64,000 nucleotides of DNA from Pontibacter ramchanderi (GTDB lineage Bacteria; Bacteroidota; Bacteroidia; Cytophagales; Hymenobacteraceae): positions 682,001 to 746,000 of the forward strand of contig NZ_PJMU01000003.1 in assembly GCF_002846395.1 (NCBI RefSeq). The letters are read 5' to 3'. Shown piece after piece: positions 17,727-25,649 of this stretch. The notes beneath the pieces are model-generated. The model did no database searches. It saw nothing but the letters and a program-made list of their open reading frames with translations, and had not been told where the DNA came from. Every line of letters begins with the position of its first letter. Within the stretch, counting starts at the first letter, position 1. The position numbers were made by a program, and so were the translations under genes.

Positions 17727-18884
17727 CTATACCTTGCTTAAAGCCTGTTCGATGTCCTTGATCAGGTAGTCGGCATCTTCCAGGCCAATGTAAAATCGTA
17801 CCAAGTTGAAGTCAAGCTTGCCTTTGTGGCTGCCGTTGCTGTAGTAGGCCGCCGCCGGGTAGATCAGCGACTCGTGTCCTCCCCACGAAGCGGCCATCAG
17901 GAAATGCTGCAGGCTGTTGCAGAACGCTTCTATCTTCTGCATATCATCTGTTTTGAGAGCAATCGTGAACTGCCCGGTGTTATTGCGGAGCTGTTTTTTT
18001 GTGAGCTCAAATTGCGGGTTGGTGGGCAGGAAAGGATAATAGATCTTTTCGACCTTCTCTTGCTGCTGCAACCAGTCCACTACCTTTCGGGTGGTAGCCG
18101 CAACCCGCTCCATTCGGAGAGGCAAAGTACGCAGGCCGCGCAGAAGCAGCCAGGCATCGTGAGGCGCCAAGATCGCGCCCAGCGTCATAAATTCCCGCTC
18201 AAATATCTTGTTAATCATGTCACGGCTGCCGCAGATGACGCCTCCCATGGTATCGGAATGCCCACCGATGTACTTGGTGCAGGAGTGCACCACCAGGTCC
18301 ACACCCATTTGCAGCGGATTCTGGTTAAGCGGAGAGGCAAAGCTGTTGTCGATAACGGTGCTGCAGCCATGTGCTTTGCCTAGTGCCGCCACGGCTTCTA
18401 TATCCTGCTGCTCGAAGGTAAAGGAATTGGGGCTCTCCAGGTATAGCAACTTGGTGTTGGGGCGCATCGCCTTCCGGTAATTCTCAATGTCAGTACCGTC
18501 TACCATGGTCACCTCTACCCCGAACCGGGGCAGAAAGCGGTTCATCAGCACATTGGTCCAGCCGTAGGGTTTCTCGATGCACACCACATGGTCACCTGCC
18601 TTGAGTTGCGAGAGCACCGCCGCCGACACTGCCGCTATACCGCTCCCGAAGGCAATGGCGTGCTCCGCTCCCTCCAGGGCCGCCATCTTTTTCTCGAACA
18701 TGGTTACGGTGGGGTTATTGCCGCGGGTATACAGGTATGACTCAGCCTCGTTCTGTAACATGCGTCGCATATCGTCTACCGTTTTACTGGCAAAATTACT
18801 CGTCTGCAGGATGGGCGGCGCTACTGAATTGTAATACAGTTCCCGGTCTTCGCCCAACTCGTTGAGGATGTAAGATAGCTCCAT
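17727..18884 (-). CDS. PLP-dependent trans-sulfuration enzyme (cystathionine gamma-synthase/lyase family)
   Basis: 385 residues of the Cys/Met-metabolism PLP family. Seen are YLYTRGNNPTV (the Tyr/Arg phosphate contact), FGSGIAAVSA, IEKPYGWTNVL, LYLESPNS, VIDNSFASPLN and the PLP-lysine segment HSCTKYIGGHSD with Lys204. Members make or break cystathionine, or cleave Met/Cys-type substrates; motifs alone do not separate gamma-synthase, gamma-lyase or beta-lyase here. The open frame extends to 19040, but the ATG at 18884 starts at the normal domain boundary, while the upstream 52 residues are basic and unlike the family. No operon partner is apparent. Confidence 0.85.
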   Translation of the reverse strand: MELSYILNELGEDRELYYNSVAPPILQTSNFASKTVDDMRRMLQNEAESYLYTRGNNPTVTMFEKKMAALEGAEHAIAFGSGIAAVSAAVLSQLKAGDHVVCIEKPYGWTNVLMNRFLPRFGVEVTMVDGTDIENYRKAMRPNTKLLYLESPNSFTFEQQDIEAVAALGKAHGCSTVIDNSFASPLNQNPLQMGVDLVVHSCTKYIGGHSDTMGGVICGSRDMINKIFEREFMTLGAILAPHDAWLLLRGLRTLPLRMERVAATTRKVVDWLQQQEKVEKIYYPFLPTNPQFELTKKQLRNNTGQFTIALKTDDMQKIEAFCNSLQHFLMAASWGGHESLIYPAAAYYSNGSHKGKLDFNLVRFYIGLEDADYLIKDIEQALSKV

Positions 18885-19149
18885 GGTATAGCGGATTGGT
18901 CCCCCTCTTGTACTCTCTTTTCCGGTTTCAGGTTGTTCACGCTCCCTCCCACTTTTGCTTCTGGTAACAGGTATAGATACTGTAAAAACATCCCCCTTAA
19001 AGCGCCTTTTACAAAAACCTGAAAGGTGCTTGAAAAACATTTTTCACAACCATTGCAAACGCTTGATTATCAACTATTTAAAATGAATAAATCTATGCAA
19101 TTATACCTAAAATTTGCAACTGTTAGGGTGCTGAAAATGTTGTAATTAC

Positions 19150-20178
19150 ATGAAAGAGAAAGAAGAAGAAAACATCATATCCATGTATCCGGAAGAGCAG
19201 AAGCAGCTGGACAAGGAGTGGTATAAATCCATTCCGGCGCAGGTGTTCCTGAACTACTTTTTTGCGATCAATTACCACCTCGACCACTACGAAGGAATGG
19301 GGCTACAGCAGCTAGCTTATTTTAAGGAAGTGCCTGCCGAGCTACCCGAAGAAGATGTGGAAGCTATAAAGAAACTGTTGTTGAACAGCTGGAACACAGA
19401 GTATGCTTTGCGTACCACAGCCGAGCTGGGCGATGAGAATTATATCCGCAACGCCTTGCACTGGACGTTTCCGCAGGCTTATTATACCGTGTTTGCGAGC
19501 TTACAGGCTTTCCTGCATACCCGCCAGATCAAGACGAGCAACGAGTCGCTGGTGATGCGCGAAGCGGGTCGCCTTATCGTGAAAAATGCTTACCCGCAGG
19601 CGATGAGCTTCTATGCATCGGGGCATTACGACGATTTCCGTATTAACCGTTTGCCACTGGCGCACTATAAGCCGGGTTTGCAGATTGCAGGCAAAGAGTT
19701 GGAAGCGCAGTCGCAGATCGGACAGTTTCTGAAGACGACACGCCGCATGAAGGCAAAAGCTGTGCGTCAGCAGGTACAGGCGAACCCGAACACCGCTATC
19801 CGCAGCAGCCGCACAGGCGAGGTGTTGCAGAAGTTCGGTCCGCAGCATTGGCAGCAGCTGACCTGGCGCATGGGCTATACCACGCTCTTCGACTTGCTGG
19901 CCAGGTTGCGCATCTCCAACTCACACCGCGAGATCGAGCGCTTTGTGCAGGCCGACATCGACTTCAGGCTGTTCCACGAGTCACTGTTGCAGATCGTGAG
20001 CTACCTCAACGGCATACACGAGTGCTATGTGGCCCAGGCCATGAGCTTGCAGCAGTATGAGGCTTTTGTGCAGGAACTGCCAGCCTATCTGCAGAACTCG
20101 TTTGTGGCAGCCAGGTTGCAAGACAGAGTAAAACCGCTTTTGCAGGACGACGAGCAGCAACTCCGCACAGCTGCTTAA
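19150..20178 (+). CDS. Uncharacterised helical protein
   Basis: 342 residues, soluble, with no signal peptide or membrane segment and rich in predicted helix. I do not recognise a family. Notable stretches are WYKSIPAQVFLNYFFAINYH, ENYIRNALHWTFPQAYYTVF followed by ASLQAFLHTRQ, RMGYTTLFDLLARLRISNSH, and a C-terminal HECYVAQAMSLQQYEAFVQE. The A/Y-rich helix pair in the first half loosely recalls HEPN-type helical bundles, but the diagnostic RxxxxH motif is not evident. An alternative start is the ATG at 19183. Codon use is like the neighbours. It has its own terminator, so it is probably monocistronic. Confidence 0.75.
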   Translation: MKEKEEENIISMYPEEQKQLDKEWYKSIPAQVFLNYFFAINYHLDHYEGMGLQQLAYFKEVPAELPEEDVEAIKKLLLNSWNTEYALRTTAELGDENYIRNALHWTFPQAYYTVFASLQAFLHTRQIKTSNESLVMREAGRLIVKNAYPQAMSFYASGHYDDFRINRLPLAHYKPGLQIAGKELEAQSQIGQFLKTTRRMKAKAVRQQVQANPNTAIRSSRTGEVLQKFGPQHWQQLTWRMGYTTLFDLLARLRISNSHREIERFVQADIDFRLFHESLLQIVSYLNGIHECYVAQAMSLQQYEAFVQELPAYLQNSFVAARLQDRVKPLLQDDEQQLRTAA

Positions 20179-20206
20179 GTCCGATTTGTTCTACTACATA
20201 TATAGG

Positions 20207-20239
20207 AGCCCCGGTGAGTTTTGCTTGCCGGGGCTTTTA
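20207..20239 (+). terminator. Intrinsic terminator
   Basis: AGCCCCGG (20207-20214) pairs with CCGGGGCT (20228-20235), followed by TTT. It ends the uncharacterised gene at 19150-20178. Confidence 0.75.
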
Positions 20240-20356
20240 CTTTTCTCGCCGCAACCAGGTAACAGTCAACAATCAGCAATTTAATGTTTAAAAGCTCCTG
20301 TTTATTTAGCAATTTTGCAGTTTATATATAACAGTCACCATTAGTACTAAAATCGC

Positions 20357-21883
20357 ATGCAACTCAGCGAACAGGAACTACGCAGACGCCACGAGCGCGA
20401 AGAGCTGGAGAAAATGGGCATCAACCCATATCCATCCGAAACATTTGAAGTGACGGCCACGGCCAAAGAGATAAAGGAGAATTTCGATAAGGATAAGAAC
20501 AACTACCAGGAAGTAACCCTGGCGGGTCGCTTAATGAGCCGCCGCGTGATGGGCAAGGCCTCGTTTGCGGAGCTCATGGACAGCACGGGCCGGATCCAGA
20601 TCTACGTATCGCGCGACGACATTGCACCGGGCGAGAACAAGGATATGTACAACACCGTGTTCAAGAAAATGCTCGACATCGGTGATTTCATCGGCATCAA
20701 AGGCTATGCGTTCGTAACGCAGGTTGGTGAGATCTCAGTGCACGTAACAGACCTGAAAGTACTGACCAAATCGCTGCGTCCGCTGCCGATTGTGAAGCGT
20801 GAGATCGACGAGAACGGCAACGAGATCGTGCACGATGGTTTTACGGATCCGGAGCTGCGTTACCGTCAGCGCTACGTCGACCTCATCGTGAACCCGCACG
20901 TGCGCGAGACGTTCAAAAAGCGTACGCAATTGGTCAGTACCATGCGCAACTTCCTTGCAGAGAAAGGTTACCTGGAGGTGGAGACCCCAATTCTGCAGCC
21001 TATCCATGGTGGCGCGGCAGCCCGTCCGTTCAAGACGCACCACAACACACTGGACATGACGCTATACCTGCGTATTGCCAACGAGCTATACCTGAAGCGC
21101 CTGATCGTAGGTGGTTTTGACGGCGTATTCGAGTTTGCCAAAGACTTCCGCAACGAAGGCATGAGCCGCTTCCACAATCCGGAGTTTACAGTAATGGAGC
21201 TGTACGTTACCTACAAGGACTACAACTGGATGATGGATTTGGTGGAAGAAATGGTAGAGAAAGTAGCCTTGGCTTTGCATGGTAAAACAGAAGTGCAGGT
21301 AGGTGAGAATATCATCAACTTCGCACGCCCCTGGAAGCGCTACACCATGTACGAAGCCATTGAGCACTTCACAAAGATCGATATCTCGAACATGGAGGAG
21401 CCGGAACTGCGCCAGGCCGCGCAGCAGTTGGGCATCCATGTTGACCCAACGATGGGCAAAGCCAAAATCATTGACGAGATTTTCGGTGAAACAGCAGAGC
21501 CAAACCTGATCCAACCGACCTTTATTACAGACTACCCTGTAGAGATGAGCCCGCTGGCCAAGAAGCACCGCGACAAGCCAGGCCTAGTGGAGCGATTTGA
21601 GGCAATCTGTAACGGTAAGGAAATCTGCAACGCCTTCTCTGAGTTGAATGACCCGGTAGACCAGCGTGCCCGCTTTGAAGAGCAGCTGGAGCTGGCGAAA
21701 CGCGGCGACGTGGAAGCCATGGCCCTGGACGAAGATTTCCTTCGCGCCCTGGAGTACGGCATGCCACCAACCGCTGGTTTGGGTGTTGGCATCGACCGCC
21801 TGACCATGATCATGACGAACTCCAACTCCATTCAGGATGTGCTGTTCTTCCCGCAGATGAAGCCCGAGAGAAGAGAAGAGTAA
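20357..21883 (+). CDS. lysS: Lysyl-tRNA synthetase (class II)
   Basis: 508 residues, the normal length. The N-terminal OB-fold anticodon-binding domain is at about 50-150 ([20 protein letters not shown]), and the class II catalytic domain follows. Motif 1 is around [20 protein letters not shown], motif 2 at [19 protein letters not shown], and motif 3 at [16 protein letters not shown], followed by the typical end [12 protein letters not shown]. It charges tRNA-Lys in the cytoplasm. The gene is monocistronic between terminators. It contains two CTATACCTG words (21061 and 21087), both read as Leu-Tyr-Leu. Confidence 0.97.
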   Translation: MQLSEQELRRRHEREELEKMGINPYPSETFEVTATAKEIKENFDKDKNNYQEVTLAGRLMSRRVMGKASFAELMDSTGRIQIYVSRDDIAPGENKDMYNTVFKKMLDIGDFIGIKGYAFVTQVGEISVHVTDLKVLTKSLRPLPIVKREIDENGNEIVHDGFTDPELRYRQRYVDLIVNPHVRETFKKRTQLVSTMRNFLAEKGYLEVETPILQPIHGGAAARPFKTHHNTLDMTLYLRIANELYLKRLIVGGFDGVFEFAKDFRNEGMSRFHNPEFTVMELYVTYKDYNWMMDLVEEMVEKVALALHGKTEVQVGENIINFARPWKRYTMYEAIEHFTKIDISNMEEPELRQAAQQLGIHVDPTMGKAKIIDEIFGETAEPNLIQPTFITDYPVEMSPLAKKHRDKPGLVERFEAICNGKEICNAFSELNDPVDQRARFEEQLELAKRGDVEAMALDEDFLRALEYGMPPTAGLGVGIDRLTMIMTNSNSIQDVLFFPQMKPERREE

Positions 21884-21898
21884 GAAGCAACCTCTAAT

Positions 21899-21943
21899 AA
21901 AACAGAAACGGCCCGCTAAGGTATAGCGGGCCGTTTCTGTTTT
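21899..21943. terminator. Bidirectional terminator with the iterated word in its loop
   Basis: A 19-bp perfect stem (21899-21917 with 21925-21943) bordered by A- and T-runs. The seven-base loop AAGGTAT plus the next stem base spells AGGTATA. It lies between convergent lysS and the YtxH gene. Confidence 0.92.
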
Positions 21944-21952
21944 AAATTTAGG

Positions 21953-22435
21953 CTAGAATTTTTCCTCGCCCGATATGCCGCCTTTCACTTTATCTGTAGC
22001 GTCTTTCAGGCTCTCTTCTTTTCCGATCCAGGATTCAACCCTCGTTTTACCAGCACCTAACTTCTCGTTGATGCCGCGGCCTACCCAGGCGGCGGAGTCG
22101 GACAGACGGCGACGGGTAATGCGGCCACTGTCGGGTGCCATGAGTATACCTGCGAGCACACCTACGCTGGCGCCGGCAAGCAAGCCCATCGCGACCCCCA
22201 GTGTGCTGCCACTGTCTTTATGCGAGCTGTAAGAAGAACTCTTGCGACTACTATCACTGCTATACCCGGTACGCTGCTGCGTTTGCGGTTGATGCTTTGG
22301 CTCACGAACAGAAGAGTGCGTTATATTTCCGCTCGATTCTTTGCCCACATGGCTGTAGGTGGAGGAAGTTCGTGGAGTGTTGCTGTATGTGCTTTTGGCC
22401 TCGCCCAGGCTGCTGTAATCCATTTTCGTTCTCAT
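21953..22435 (-). CDS. YtxH-domain stress protein with Ser-rich N-terminal region
   Basis: 160 residues. Residues 1-75 are Ser/Thr/Gln-rich and probably disordered. A YtxH-type hydrophobic glycine segment (about 78-105, GVAMGLLAGASVGVLAGILM followed by APDSG) is followed by a basic amphipathic tail (RITRRRLSDSA to KVKGGIS). YtxH proteins are small membrane-associated proteins linked to general or osmotic stress, with no biochemical role established. It is the first of three YtxH-type genes in this stretch (also at 22684 and 23193), each with its own terminator. Confidence 0.8.
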   Translation of the reverse strand: MRTKMDYSSLGEAKSTYSNTPRTSSTYSHVGKESSGNITHSSVREPKHQPQTQQRTGYSSDSSRKSSSYSSHKDSGSTLGVAMGLLAGASVGVLAGILMAPDSGRITRRRLSDSAAWVGRGINEKLGAGKTRVESWIGKEESLKDATDKVKGGISGEEKF

Positions 22436-22550
22436 AGTTGGCTTTGGTTTTAGTGTAAATTCAATTGTGTTAACGCTTGATGCTCTCTAAAATATTAACG
22501 GGAGTAAAGTCCGAAGGTTAACACAAACCATTTCGCCCGCTTGCAAAAAA

Positions 22551-22584
22551 CAAAGGCCCATCCCTCATCAGGATAGGCCTTTTA
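22551..22584 (-). terminator. Intrinsic terminator for the second YtxH gene
   Basis: AAAGGCC and GGCCTTT form the core of an imperfect stem, and the A-run AAAAAACAAA on the left gives the U-tract of the leftward transcript. Confidence 0.7.
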
Positions 22585-22610
22585 ACTTCCCAAAGCTTGT
22601 CTCTGCCCCA

Positions 22611-22624
22611 GTAGGTATACCTAC
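22611..22624. repeat. 14-bp perfect palindrome built on the iterated word
   Basis: GTAGGTATACCTAC is its own reverse complement. It contains two overlapping, opposed copies of AGGTATA in the 248-bp gap between two YtxH genes. Confidence 0.7.
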
Positions 22625-22683
22625 CTGAGCGGCAAGCTCAGTTTCAAGTTTGATTTTGATAGGGCTCTACCCTATTCACAAAA

Positions 22684-23013
22684 CTAAACGTTGGTTTCTG
22701 CAGCGCCACCAGTAGTCGTACCAGTAGAGCCTGTTGATGAAGAAGATGCGCTGCCACCAGTAGTGCCGCCAGTGTTGCCACCGTTTTTAGAAGCACCACC
22801 CATTTTGCTCATCGCTTCATTGCTCATGTTCTTGATCTCGTCAAGGCCAGTCTGCAGGTTTTTCTCCAGATCTTTGCTCAGCTTGTTTGCCCACTTTTTG
22901 ATACCTGTTCTGGTATGCTCACCTGTGTCTGGAGCCATCAGTAGGCCTGCAATTACACCAGCGCTAGCGCCTGCCAACAGGGCAAGCATGATCTTTCCGC
23001 TATTATCTTTCAT
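22684..23013 (-). CDS. YtxH-domain stress protein with Gly/Ser/Thr tail
   Basis: 109 residues. The YtxH segment is at 7-32 (KIMLALLAGASAGVIAGLLM, then APDTGEHTR). An amphipathic helix (about 35-72) follows, with a low-complexity Gly/Ser/Thr tail of about 33 residues ending in AAETNV. Function within the family is unknown; the protein is probably anchored by its single hydrophobic segment. It is the middle member of the YtxH trio, likely expressed alone because terminators flank it. Confidence 0.8.
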   Translation of the reverse strand: MKDNSGKIMLALLAGASAGVIAGLLMAPDTGEHTRTGIKKWANKLSKDLEKNLQTGLDEIKNMSNEAMSKMGGASKNGGNTGGTTGGSASSSSTGSTGTTTGGAAETNV

Positions 23014-23140
23014 AGTTGTGTTATTATAAATTGTTGGATTTGATTTCTCTGATTTTTACTGTTGACCTAATAACGATGAAGCCATGTATTAAGTTATAAC
23101 TATACTACAGTTTTATACTATACTGCCTCTAATTAACGAA

Positions 23141-23174
23141 AAAAAGCCCAGCAAAATACATTGCCAGGCTTTTA
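23141..23174 (-). terminator. Intrinsic terminator for the YtxH-CsbD gene
   Basis: AAAAGCC and GGCTTTT arms with an inner CAA/TTG pair form a stem interrupted by a two-base mismatch. The A-run on the left becomes the U-tract of the leftward transcript. Confidence 0.65.
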
Positions 23175-23192
23175 ATCTGAGTGCGTTTGATC

Positions 23193-23582
23193 TTACAAAT
23201 CTCTGATCACCTTCATGATCTCGTTTTTGGTCTTGCCCAGCTTCTGCTGCAGGCGGCCCCAAAGCTCGTCTTCCTGTCCTTCTACATACGTCAGGTCGTC
23301 TTCTGTAAGCTCAGCGTAGTTCTTCTTCAGTTGGCCCTTCACATCATCCCAGGAGCCGCGCATCACCAGGCTGCTGCCATCGTCAGTTACCTTGTTGCGC
23401 TCGAGTTTGTCCATAAAGTTCTTTACGGTGCGCTCCAGGTCATCACCTGCTTTGCTCAAGGTCCTTTTCAGGCTATCGCGGGTGTCCAGGCCATTATTAG
23501 GTGCCAGCAAGATGCCAGCCGCTACGCCTACCCCGATACCGGCCAGCGTGGCCAGCAAAATCTTTCCTTTTTCGTCGTTCAT
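23193..23582 (-). CDS. YtxH-CsbD fusion stress protein
   Basis: 129 residues from the ATG at 23582. A YtxH segment (about 4-30, GKILLATLAGIGVGVAAGIL, then LAPNNG) is followed by an amphipathic helix. The C-terminal CsbD-like domain (about 77-122) reads GSWDDVKGQLKKNYAELTED then DLTYVEGQEDELWGRLQQKL. CsbD proteins are general-stress markers in many bacteria. The frame is open to 23633 with another ATG at 23594, but the chosen start directly precedes the conserved block. It is the third member of a cluster of YtxH-type genes. Confidence 0.8.
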   Translation of the reverse strand: MNDEKGKILLATLAGIGVGVAAGILLAPNNGLDTRDSLKRTLSKAGDDLERTVKNFMDKLERNKVTDDGSSLVMRGSWDDVKGQLKKNYAELTEDDLTYVEGQEDELWGRLQQKLGKTKNEIMKVIRDL

Positions 23583-23773
23583 GTTGTTTATCATTTTCTG
23601 GTGCTGTTTATTTGATAAGGCTTGGTTTCGCAAAACAGAACCTATCGTCCTTATACTTATATTCGATTTATTTTACGTTCCAATACATACGGGGCAGTGC
23701 ATACTTGGTTTGCAACACATTGCGCCTCTCCGTTCAGCAACAAGTGCGTATAACCGATAACAAATAAAACACG

Positions 23774-24004
23774 ATGAAAAAAACAGCTTTTGTAACGGCT
23801 TTCCTGGCCTTAAGTGCCTTCTACTCCTGCAAAAACAGCGAGATTCCCTGCATCGACCAGGCCAAGATCAACCCCGACCAGATGTGCACCATGCAGTACG
23901 ACCCGGTGTGTGGCTGCGACGGAAAAACCTATGGCAACTCCTGCGAGGCTGACCGCTCCGGTGTGACTTCCTATACCAAAGGCGAGTGCGCCACCAAATC
24001 CTAA
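23774..24004 (+). CDS. Kazal-type protease inhibitor lipoprotein
   Basis: 76 residues. A lipoprotein signal peptide ends at FYSC (Cys19), and a single Kazal domain follows with six cysteines in the usual order (residues about 27-72: [36 protein letters not shown]). Kazal domains inhibit serine proteases by presenting a loop before the VCG segment. Here it would sit on the envelope, perhaps guarding against foreign or own proteases. The gene is short but has a clear ATG, signal and domain, so it is real. It is 17 bp ahead of the cupin gene, possibly cotranscribed. Confidence 0.88.
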   Translation: MKKTAFVTAFLALSAFYSCKNSEIPCIDQAKINPDQMCTMQYDPVCGCDGKTYGNSCEADRSGVTSYTKGECATKS

Positions 24005-24021
24005 ATTATACCTGGCAAGCT

Positions 24022-24393
24022 ATGACAGAGAAAAGATACGTTAAACAGAACAGGCCCTTCCGGGTGCCGACTACCGACGGAAAGCTGATAGAAGAGCACT
24101 TTGGCAAAGCCTCTACCCGAACAGACGCTTTCAGCGTGGCCCACATGGTAGCACCGCCGCACTGGAGCGAGCCCCACCAAACGCCGGAGTTCGACGAGAT
24201 CACAATTGTGCTGCGCGGCCGCAAATTAATTGAGCTCGACGGAGAGGAAGTAGTCGTGGAAGCTGGCGAGTCCATCCTGATCAAAGCGGGTTCCCGTATC
24301 CGCTACTCCAACCCTTACGATGAGGAAACTGAGTACTGGTCTGTCTGCGTGCCCGCTTTTGATTTCACCAAGGTACACCGGGAGGAGGGTTGA
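24022..24393 (+). CDS. Cupin-domain protein
   Basis: 123 residues forming one cupin barrel. Motif 1-like VAPPHWSEPHQTPEFDEITI (about 44-63) and motif 2-like EAGESILIKAGSRIRYSNP (about 84-102) are seen. The usual His/Glu metal ligands are only partly evident, so metal binding is uncertain. No specific substrate can be named. The start at 24022 skips a 12-residue in-frame extension that overlaps the Kazal gene. It may be the second gene of a two-gene unit ending at the palindromic terminator at 24541-24590. Confidence 0.8.
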   Translation: MTEKRYVKQNRPFRVPTTDGKLIEEHFGKASTRTDAFSVAHMVAPPHWSEPHQTPEFDEITIVLRGRKLIELDGEEVVVEAGESILIKAGSRIRYSNPYDEETEYWSVCVPAFDFTKVHREEG

Positions 24394-24540
24394 TTGGGAA
24401 ATTGGGAAATATGAAGATTCGGGAATCTAGCGTTTATGACTGAGGAGATGAATGGCTTCTCAGACTTGAGAAGGATATAAACCGCGTGAAATAGATCGTT
24501 CGCTTATACCTTCCCTCCCATTAAATTCTTATTGAAAAGC

Positions 24541-24590
24541 AAAAAACAAAAAGCCCCTGGCGCATATGCGCCAGGGGCTTTTTGTTTTTT
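24541..24590. terminator. 50-bp perfect palindrome, bidirectional terminator
   Basis: 24541-24565 is the exact reverse complement of 24566-24590 with no spacer. A-run and T-run ends flank a GC-rich core (GCCCCTGGCGCATATGCGCC). It terminates the convergent cupin and fabI transcripts. Confidence 0.95.
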
Positions 24591-24629
24591 TTAAATGAAA
24601 GATTCATTTACAAATCTTCAAATCCAAAA

Positions 24630-25448
24630 TTATTGCTGCTTATTCAGCATTTCTACCACACCCTCGGAGATACCCATGTAAGAGAAGCCACCGTCGTGCA
24701 TCAGGTTCTGCATGGTCACCATACGGGTCAGGTCAGAGAACAGGGTGATGCAGTAGTCCGCGCAAGATTCGGCAGAGGCGTTGCCAAGCGGCGACATTTT
24801 GTCGGCATAGTCGTAGAACGCGTCGAAACCACCTACGCCGGTTCCGGCTGTTGTTTTAGTTGGCGACTGCGATATTGTGTTTACGCGTACCTTTTTCAGG
24901 TTGCCGAAACGGTGTCCGTAGTTGCGGGCGATCGACTCGAGCAATGCCTTGGCATGCGACATATCTGTATAGTCAGGGAACACGCGCTGGGCTGCAATGT
25001 AGGAAAGGGCCACAATCGAACCCCACTCGTTCATCGCGTCCTGCTTCTCCGCCACGTGCATTACTTTGTGGAAAGACAGGGCCGAAATATCCAGTGTCTT
25101 CTGGAACCACTCGTAGTTCAGGTCGCCATAAGACTTGCCTTTGCGGATGTTCGGGCTCATACCGATAGAATGCAACACGAAATCCAGCTTACCGCCTAAA
25201 ATCTCCTGCGCTTTGCTGAACAGGTTTTCCAGGTCTTCCACAGAGGTAGCGTCAGCAGGTATAACCTGAGCATTGCAGGCTTCAGCCAGTTTGTTGATCT
25301 CCCCCATACGCATTGCGATCGGGGCATTTGTCAGCACAAACTCAGCACCCTCTTCGTGGGCACGCATCGCAACTTTCCAGGCAATAGACTTCTCGTCGAG
25401 CGCTCCGAAAATGATTCCTTTCTTTCCTTTAAGCAGATTGTAAGACAT
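24630..25448 (-). CDS. fabI: Enoyl-[acyl-carrier-protein] reductase (NADH), FabI type
   Basis: 272 residues, the normal FabI length. The N-terminal nucleotide-binding segment GKKGIIFGALDEKSIAW replaces the classic SDR glycine motif, as in FabI. The catalytic Tyr160-x6-Lys167 lies in FPDYTDMSHAKA with Tyr150 before it, and SQSPTKTTAG marks the substrate loop. It performs the last reduction of fatty-acid elongation in the cytoplasm and is the usual target of triclosan-type inhibitors. It stands alone between a strong terminator and the recN gene, which reads in the same direction 200 bp upstream. Confidence 0.96.
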   Translation of the reverse strand: MSYNLLKGKKGIIFGALDEKSIAWKVAMRAHEEGAEFVLTNAPIAMRMGEINKLAEACNAQVIPADATSVEDLENLFSKAQEILGGKLDFVLHSIGMSPNIRKGKSYGDLNYEWFQKTLDISALSFHKVMHVAEKQDAMNEWGSIVALSYIAAQRVFPDYTDMSHAKALLESIARNYGHRFGNLKKVRVNTISQSPTKTTAGTGVGGFDAFYDYADKMSPLGNASAESCADYCITLFSDLTRMVTMQNLMHDGGFSYMGISEGVVEMLNKQQ

Positions 25449-25649
25449 GTATTTGTCAGGTTAATGTTTCACATTTTTAGGATTCGCGGCTGGCAGGTAT
25501 AGCCAACCGAAATCAGGCAGCAATATAGCAATAACTAGGTATAACTCAAGTTCAAAACACCCATCATTCACGCAAGATCAACCTGCCATGTACTCCCTCC
25601 CCTGTTCCGGATTGAATGCCCCAACCGAGCACCTTGCCTTGAGTAGGTC

